From assembly GCA_011033025.1 (NCBI GenBank), contig WFMF01000010.1, positions 715,163-779,162 on the forward strand: 64,000 nucleotides of DNA, read 5' to 3'. Each line of letters begins with the position of its first letter. The stretch's first letter is position 1. This stretch comes from Beroe forskalii (taxonomy: Eukaryota; Ctenophora; Nuda; Beroida; Beroidae). The position numbers were made by a program, and so were the translations under genes. This document shows, in pieces, positions 58,313 through 64,000 of the stretch. The notes under the pieces were generated by a model. That model did not search any database. It saw only the letters and a program-made list of their open reading frames with translations, and was not told the origin of the DNA.

Positions 58313-58383
58313 GATACGCGGCTTCAAAATGACGTCATTATCATGGGTTATAATGGGAAGTTGATGACATCACACCGCCTATT
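58313..58383 (+). repeat. Paired-CRE MITE, nearly full length
   Basis: Left end GATACGCGGCTTCAAA, TGACGTCA, centre TATCATGGGTTATAATGGG, second TGACATCA, right end CACCGCCTATTCC. Confidence 0.85.
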
Positions 58384-58469
58384 CCACATATCACGTGTAA
58401 GAGTCTACCTTTTCACAGCTGAGATATTATCAATCGTGATTTATATCACACATAAGTGGATGTGGCGCT

Positions 58470-58545
58470 GTCCAATCAGGAGCCGGGACGCCGTGAGACG
58501 CAGCGGTTTTAGACCAATCACAGGGCTTCGATGTGGTCACGTGAC
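58470..58545 (+). promoter_or_regulatory. Candidate promoter: two CCAAT boxes and a CACGTG
   Basis: TCCAATCAGG near 58471, ACCAATCACA near 58512 and the palindrome GTCACGTGAC around 58537-58544 lie in a locally GC-richer stretch. No transcript is visible downstream. Confidence 0.4.
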
Positions 58546-59030
58546 GTGTGTTTTCCAAATCACTGCAGTATCTTGGAGATATTCGCTGATTTGATACAAT
58601 CGCTCTCGTGCTGAGGATTGATTATAACTTGTGATTAATAGGTTAGTGTGAATTGATGTATTTATTCCTCCAGAGCGCAAGGTCTTCAGATTCATAATTT
58701 GTTATTTCCCGCAGGCTAGTTTTTCCTTCAATTAGCTCGCACTCTTTCCTCAATCGCTTCGCTTGGTCATTGCCAGTGAATTTTCGAATGCCATATGGAG
58801 TCCCGAACCAATATAATAGTACCTATCGAACCTTTTTCGACTTGAGATGCCATTTCGATATCCTGCACTCGCACTATTGACTTTGAGATTTCAGTTTCAA
58901 CCCCTGATCACCCTAACCTTATAAAAGCGCTACTATATTCTTTGAATATGTTGGTAATTTTGATATTATCGCGTCACTTTGAAAACTCCCTATTATATAG
59001 TGCACCTGCACTGTCTGGAGCATTAAACTC

Positions 59031-59183
59031 TGCTTTTTGATTGGTTCCCCTCAAACCAGCTGCTTTTTGATTGGTTCCCTTCGAACCAGCTGCATTTTGA
59101 TTGGTTCCCCTCGAACCAGCTGCATTTTGATTGGTTCCCCACAAAATATTCTCGTTTTTTGATTGGCTGTCCCCCTTATATAA
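59031..59183 (+). promoter_or_regulatory. CCAAT-box array followed by a TATA box
   Basis: Four 30-bp repeats of TGCTTTTTGATTGG / TTCCCCTCGAACCAGC, then a fifth TTTTTGATTGGC. Each carries ATTGG (CCAAT on the minus strand) at 30-32-bp spacing. TTATATAA at 59176-59183 begins 11 bp after the last CCAAT. Such spacing is typical of NF-Y arrays in known promoters. A start site near 59210 would be expected; no coding exon is recognised beyond it, where a degenerate paired-CRE copy begins at 59268. Confidence 0.55.
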
Positions 59184-59267
59184 CCTCTTGACAATCACCC
59201 TCAGAATTATTAATCACCACGCAAGACAGCTGTGTTCTGGTTGGGAATGTGTTGTAGACAGTTGTCT

Positions 59268-59306
59268 GTGATGTTATAATCATGGATCAGAATGGCAAAT
59301 TGTGTA
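59268..59306 (+). repeat. Paired-CRE MITE, degenerate left part
   Basis: GTGATGTTATAATCATGG then ATCAGAATGGCAAATTG matches the left CRE and centre with the octamer changed to TGATGTTA. Confidence 0.5.
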
Positions 59307-59575
59307 AATTGGGTCACTTATATTTTGCATACAGCATGGAATATGGAGTTAAGGAGTTAAGCGGCATTCTCACCCTATTATGAAACGTATTACACTTAAA
59401 TATGTCGTATTAAACTTAACCTACTTAAATCTTAATAGGTCAATCAAGCCCTACTTAGTGAGTAGCCATTTTGTAATATGCACCGCTCTCCAAATTCCAA
59501 TCTCAGGAATGGAAATATTCTTTCGCGGAGTCGATATAGTGCAATTCTTCGCTTTAAAACTGCATGTACCAGTAA

Positions 59576-59636
59576 GTAATGTCATTATCATGGCATAAAA
59601 CGGTTAATTGATTACACCGATAACCGCCTACTTTTT
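59576..59636 (+). repeat. Paired-CRE MITE copy
   Basis: TAATGTCATTATCATGG, CATAAAACGGTTAATTGATT, right end ATAACCGCCTACTTTTTAG; both octamers lost but the ends kept. Confidence 0.75.
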
Positions 59637-60597
59637 AGTTTTCATGCACCGGATCTTTATCTTTTTAAGTGAGTATGTCTCAGCGAGTTTTAGGCAACCA
59701 TTTAGCTACTCAGTCGTCGTCTCAGCATCATGGTGGGAGGTCGGTATTATTCCGTGAGGGTAAATACCCCTTCTCTTTATATTCCTTTGATGTAAATGTG
59801 GGTACCGATATACCTGGTTTATTGGTTTATTGGTCTTTGATATTAGATTTGGGAACCGATATTGGTTTATTGATATTCCTGTCATTATATTTGTTACCGA
59901 TATCGACGTATTGCCGGTAGGTACATTTGGGTACTTTTGAGAGGACCCCATTGATTATCAGGTCAATTATAGTGGTCTAATAGCATACTGGCAATTAATA
60001 TCCCTAATCATAGTACCTAATAATAGCTACTGTTGATTACTATTGACTATCTGCCAGTGTCGGCTCATGCCATTTCAAAGAATAGGAATATGATCAAAGA
60101 ATAGAGATTAGAGATGGGGCAATGCTCTGGAAGGGACTTTTGTAAAATTAGTACCATCTCCTATCTTACAGTCTTACGTGTTTGTCTACTCTCTTCTATT
60201 GGTTAGATTCTCCTCCTTTAGTTAGATCCTTCTCTTCTTGGTTAATCCTTCTCTTTTCGGAGCTTTGTCTTTAGTTTGATTTGAATTAAAATTCTTTTTA
60301 CTTGGTGTCCCTTGAAATATCATTTACATTTAATCCTGATTCAATTAATGGATTCATTCTAAATCATTCGAAGATCAATTAAGTAATTCTTGTTGATATG
60401 GAATTTTATCGGATTAAATTCGGTTGTAAATTAGTAAATGTAGTGTCCCAACAATTCCCAGTACTAAAGACTTGGAATAAATCAAAGGAAGTCCGATTTA
60501 TTTTTAGAACAAGTCAGTTTTAAAGTGCTCCACCTTTATTAATAGTTTAACGCGAGGATCTGTCGAGAATAACATACCGGCGCACGGAGTCTCGAAT

Positions 60598-60653
60598 ATG
60601 ACGTCATTATCACGGTTCAAGGAGGAAATTGTTCCTGACAAACTGCGTATTTC
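60598..60653 (+). repeat. Paired-CRE MITE copy
   Basis: TGACGTCATTATCACGG, TTCAAGGAGGAAATTGTTCC, second site TGACAAAC, right end TGCGTATTTC. Confidence 0.7.
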
Positions 60654-61605
60654 ATTGAATCGCCCCCTTCATAACACACCTGTGCTTTAACATGAAGATG
60701 GCAGCCATTTCGGTGCCAGATCTAACGGTATCCCCTGCATTTCCGAGAGATGTGTGATATTTTGCATGTTTTGAAGTTATCTCTGCAGTTGTGCGGCGTG
60801 ATATCTCGCACGATTGTTTGCTGTTGCAGTCCAGTCGAAAATTGACAAATTTGAGATAGTCAGAGAACAAAAATGCAGCAATGAGTTTGGTGTTATTTGT
60901 GATTGGACGTTTGGTTTTTTAGAATCTTTATGGTCACAAGAGTGATTCTGGCTGCAGTGTGATATATTCAATCTGAGATTATAGTAACGGTGTGATTTTT
61001 CCAATTGCTTGTATGCACTAATATATATATATAAGAATCCCCTAATTTCCTATGATAAAATGGAGCCAGACAACGCCCATTGACAAAACGATGCGGCTGC
61101 CTCAGTCATTTGCCGTCTGGATTTTCCATAAATAATAATGTATTTTCACACACATAGGAGTAAAAAATAATAACGTGGATTCGCTTAGGGTTTATACATT
61201 ACATCGAATTTTAGGTACCAAGTCAAAATATTCTTCTTGTACTATGATAAATAGTCGAAGTTTAAAGACATCAATTTATGTCAATCTTTGATACATTATG
61301 ATCAATTTAACTGTTTAACTGTTTAAGCACACGTCTGGCATAAAGGTTACAATAAACAAGTACCTTGCTTATTTACCTTGCTGCTAGATAAATGTGCCAA
61401 TTTTACAACAGGTTGCTTTAAATCCTCACTGCCCTACTGCAAGCACATGTGGTTTCATCGGATGCCTTGCATGCGTACTGTCTTTTTCAAGAACCCTGCA
61501 TTCCTCTACCTCACTCACAGCTATTTCATTAGTGCATACCAATGATGATATGCCAATCAGATGAGCTGCAGTTTAACTGCCCCTAATGAGAGAATGTCCC
61601 GTGAA

Positions 61606-61685
61606 AAATAGACGATATTATTGGCGTTGTCAGTCCACCATTTTAAACTGTGATAATTATGTCATTTTTAAAAGCCTGTTATTTC
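61606..61685 (-). repeat. Paired-CRE MITE, full length but diverged
   Basis: AATAGACGATATTATTGG, CAGTCCACCATTTTAAACTG, TGATAATTATGTCAT, right end AAGCCTGTTATT. Confidence 0.68.
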
Positions 61686-62042
61686 TGCACTTCTTAGGAT
61701 CTTAGAATTCTCGAGAAGAGGGAATATAGGAAGTATTGTGTGTTTATACTCCTAAATTGCTGATCGTCTGGTGTCCTTTCATGGCTAGAGTGGTATGTAT
61801 GGTATTCAATAGGCAGACCGTCCTCCACCAATAAGGGAGACGTCTTTATAAAAGTTTTAAGTAGGAATTTGATAAATCCGCCTACCATTTGACCCTCTCC
61901 TTTACGATCCATCGTTTTGACTTCACTTTCTATTATTTAGACGCGGTCTGTTGTTTGTAAACAGACTTAATGCTGGAAGAAAAGACTCTTTTGTTATGTC
62001 TACGAATAGAAATCGTCTCACCCTAACCAATGCATCGGTGAA

Positions 62043-62064
62043 AATGACGTCATCATCGAATTGT
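62043..62064 (+). repeat. Paired-CRE MITE fragment
   Basis: AATGACGTCATCATCG only; the octamer is intact. Confidence 0.45.
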
Positions 62065-62840
62065 AAATATTTTTGACGGTCGACCGCCAATTGATTTTCC
62101 CTATTTCTGATCCATGTTTTTGATGACCTTATCGCTTTCAGAGTTCATATTAAAACCAGAATATTCGCATCTTTCTTTGAGAGATTAGTGTTGTCTCTGA
62201 GGTAAATTTATCTTCACGGAATTTGAGGAATTTTGTTGTCATACCTGAAAATTATTTACTGCAATTTTTATCTTAATCGGTTTAATACAATGAATAATAC
62301 CGGCTGCAGACCTCTGCAGCTCGCTTCAGGGCCGATTGGAACTTGAATTTCTCTTTTGATATTTTATACTCAAATAATCCCATGTCTGTCTAAACATTGA
62401 TGTAATTTTCCGGAAGATTCGTAATTTTCTTGAGGCTGTTTTTGAATAATTGCCCGTAATCTACCCCACTAACCACTTGATTATCCTTCATGAAGTAGAG
62501 TATTTAGAGTAATCATTGTTCTTTTAGAAGCTCTTGATTTCAATTAATCCCCACCATTATTCGAACAAAATTTCAGAATTTCGAAATGCCCAGACATGAG
62601 TTTCATTTGTAAAGCATTTATTGTAGCTGGTAACTATGGGATTGGAAGATCAGCCCTATTTTTACAATACTGAATGCCCGCCCTCTGAATTCAGCATATA
62701 TTCTGCAGTGATACTGGTCGCGTCGTGCCCTAAACTTTGCTACCTGTTCTCACATATGATATTTAACATCTTTTTATTATCATACCCCTCTGTCTGACCG
62801 AAATGTGCTGTGAATATTGTGTTGTCCAAAGAAATCAGAC

Positions 62841-62905
62841 CGTTCGATATCATCAATTTACTACTCAAAACGATCTTAGTGACATAATTTCAAGGCCCTA
62901 GTTAT
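62841..62905 (-). repeat. Paired-CRE MITE, degenerate copy
   Basis: GATATCATCAATTTACTAC, TCAAAACGATCTTAGTGACA; recognised from the ATCAATTTAC core. Confidence 0.5.
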
Positions 62906-63234
62906 TATTCTGTGTGCACTGAATCCTATGATAATTATTTTGAATAATTTCAAATTTGGTGGATCTCACATGGTTTTCTGTCTGGCCTTTTCTTAAATTC
63001 ACACGCGGTTTGGTGGTCTTATATAAACCGCCAATCATAAGTTCAAAATCTCACAGCCAGAACTTGTGACAAACAATTTGTTGGAGCCATGATCTAAAAT
63101 GCTGTGATTCAAAATGCTTAGCTGTGAAGTATTTGTTTATCTTCTGCGTGTGTTCTGATTTTGACTTCTTGTTTGTTATGAAACCCCGTGCCAGGTTGTC
63201 TCTTCAATCTGGTTCCGTAGTCCGTTTGAAAACT

Positions 63235-63275
63235 CCGCCCATAATAACAGTGGCTCCACGTTCAAGTATAAATAG
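63235..63275 (+). promoter_or_regulatory. Candidate core promoter: GC box and TATAAATAG
   Basis: CTCCGCCC ends at 63240 and a consensus TATAAATAG lies at 63267-63275. A start near 63300 would be expected. No ORF with a recognisable product follows before the foldback at 63345. Confidence 0.4.
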
Positions 63276-63344
63276 TTGTTACATCTTCTGCTGTTGAAAT
63301 TACGGTTCGATACTTAGAAGTTAGTACTGAAGGTGAATTAGCTT

Positions 63345-63456
63345 ACCCACAGGTACATTCACATTTGACATTGACCAATCAGCGAGCGGATTGACCGTCA
63401 ACGAGGCACGCGCGTACTATCGGTCAATGTCATGACAATTCCAGGATCCTCCGGGT
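63345..63456 (+). repeat. 112-bp foldback, ACCCACAGG family
   Basis: Starts ACCCACAGGTACATTC and ends GGATCCTCCGGGT. Internal CATTGACCAATCAGC faces CGGTCAATGTCATGAC. Second member of the family at 38553-38659. Confidence 0.7.
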
Positions 63457-63844
63457 ACGCTAATATTAACAGTTTACCATGCTACTTACCATCCTCATTC
63501 GCTTGAATCCTCCAGCTTTTGTCAAATCCTGAGACTCCCTTCGAGACGAATGTTGGGTGTCAGACTGGATATATAACTATCAAAATATAACACTTTTACT
63601 GAGGCCCGGGCATAACCTACAGGTCATTTTCATATAGGCCAAGTTGGTTAAAATAGGCAGTTGAGACATTATATCATTTCTATGTTTTATCGAGGAGAAA
63701 CTGCCTAATCCCCACCTGCAACCTATATCTAATGACTTCAGGTAACACTTCAAGTAATGACATTGGAGTTCCAGGTAACACTTCAAGTCAGGGACTTGCT
63801 ACTTTGCCATTACATTTTCCCAGACCCGAACAAACAATATGCAC

Positions 63845-63904
63845 TTGAAAAGTGACGTCATTATCATAGGTCAAGGTAGGGAATTGATGACGTCACAACG
63901 CCTG
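63845..63904 (+). repeat. Paired-CRE MITE copy, both CRE sites intact
   Basis: TGACGTCATTATCATAGG, TCAAGGTAGGGAATTGA, second TGACGTCA, right end CAACGCCTGC. Confidence 0.82.
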
Positions 63905-64000
63905 CTAGTTCCAACTCGAAACACATGTCCGCGTCTCACGCCTCCCAGCTTCTGGTTGGGCAGGGTCCCTCAATCCCTCCTTTTGTTTGTGTAGCGTTAT

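Noticed and set aside
59283..59390. 34-codon ORF starting ATGGATCAGAATGG after the CCAAT/TATA array
   Set aside because: Its beginning coincides with a degenerate paired-CRE repeat, so the ATG is part of the repeat rather than a conserved start.
61694..61912. 72-residue minus-strand ORF (MVGGFIKFLLKTF...)
   Set aside because: Looks protein-like in part, but no family recognised and no neighbouring exon; could be a transposon scrap.

Overview
The window is metazoan nuclear DNA, most likely from a marine invertebrate. It is AT-rich and intron-rich. It carries one multi-exon conserved gene, one intronless fucosyltransferase gene, eukaryotic DNA transposons, a decayed LINE, many short foldback (MITE-like) elements and several minisatellites. 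No tRNA, rRNA, operon or bacterial signature was seen. The exact phylum cannot be fixed from sequence alone.

Region 1-3.7 kb: a 23-bp minisatellite (1-282), then an apparently intact 3.35-kb DNA transposon (354-3706) with about 315-bp terminal inverted repeats, a 6-bp target duplication and a single uninterrupted 770-residue transposase ORF. Region 3.7-16 kb: a minus-strand gene of at least 18 small exons (6206-15002). It encodes an acidic protein with a long K/E/R-rich coiled coil and reads best as INCENP, the scaffold of the chromosomal passenger complex. Its C-terminal IN-box exon was not found and probably lies to the left of the window. One intron holds a 1.6-kb hAT-like non-autonomous element with an 8-bp duplication, itself invaded by a 548-bp TTAA-type element. 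At 16.0-16.9 kb is a CpG-rich block full of inverted repeats.

Region 18.5-64 kb is mostly non-coding. The outstanding feature is a family of about 40 short, near-palindromic repeats of about 70-75 bp. Each has ends like AATAGGCG and CGCCTATT and one or two copies of the CRE octamer TGACGTCA, about 30 bp apart. Copies fall on average about every 1.1 kb and are absent from the first 18 kb. Embedded in this landscape are an alpha-1,3-fucosyltransferase-like gene (39582-40979, minus), a 17-bp minisatellite (27.65-28.24 kb), a 1.17-kb hAT-like element with 8-bp duplication (28441-29610), a 4.2-kb G-run-ended element containing a dead CR1/jockey-like LINE (32782-36986), a 1.4-kb 24-bp minisatellite with a palindromic unit (43.93-45.32 kb), and a second G-run-ended composite of foldbacks (46573-49534). 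There is also a CCAAT-box array followed by a TATA box (59031-59183).

Functionally, the two cellular genes are unrelated: INCENP acts in mitosis, the fucosyltransferase in Golgi glycosylation. The remainder is best explained by layered transposition. The open question is whether the paired-CRE repeats are only a small transposon family or have a role as bZIP (CREB/ATF) binding platforms.
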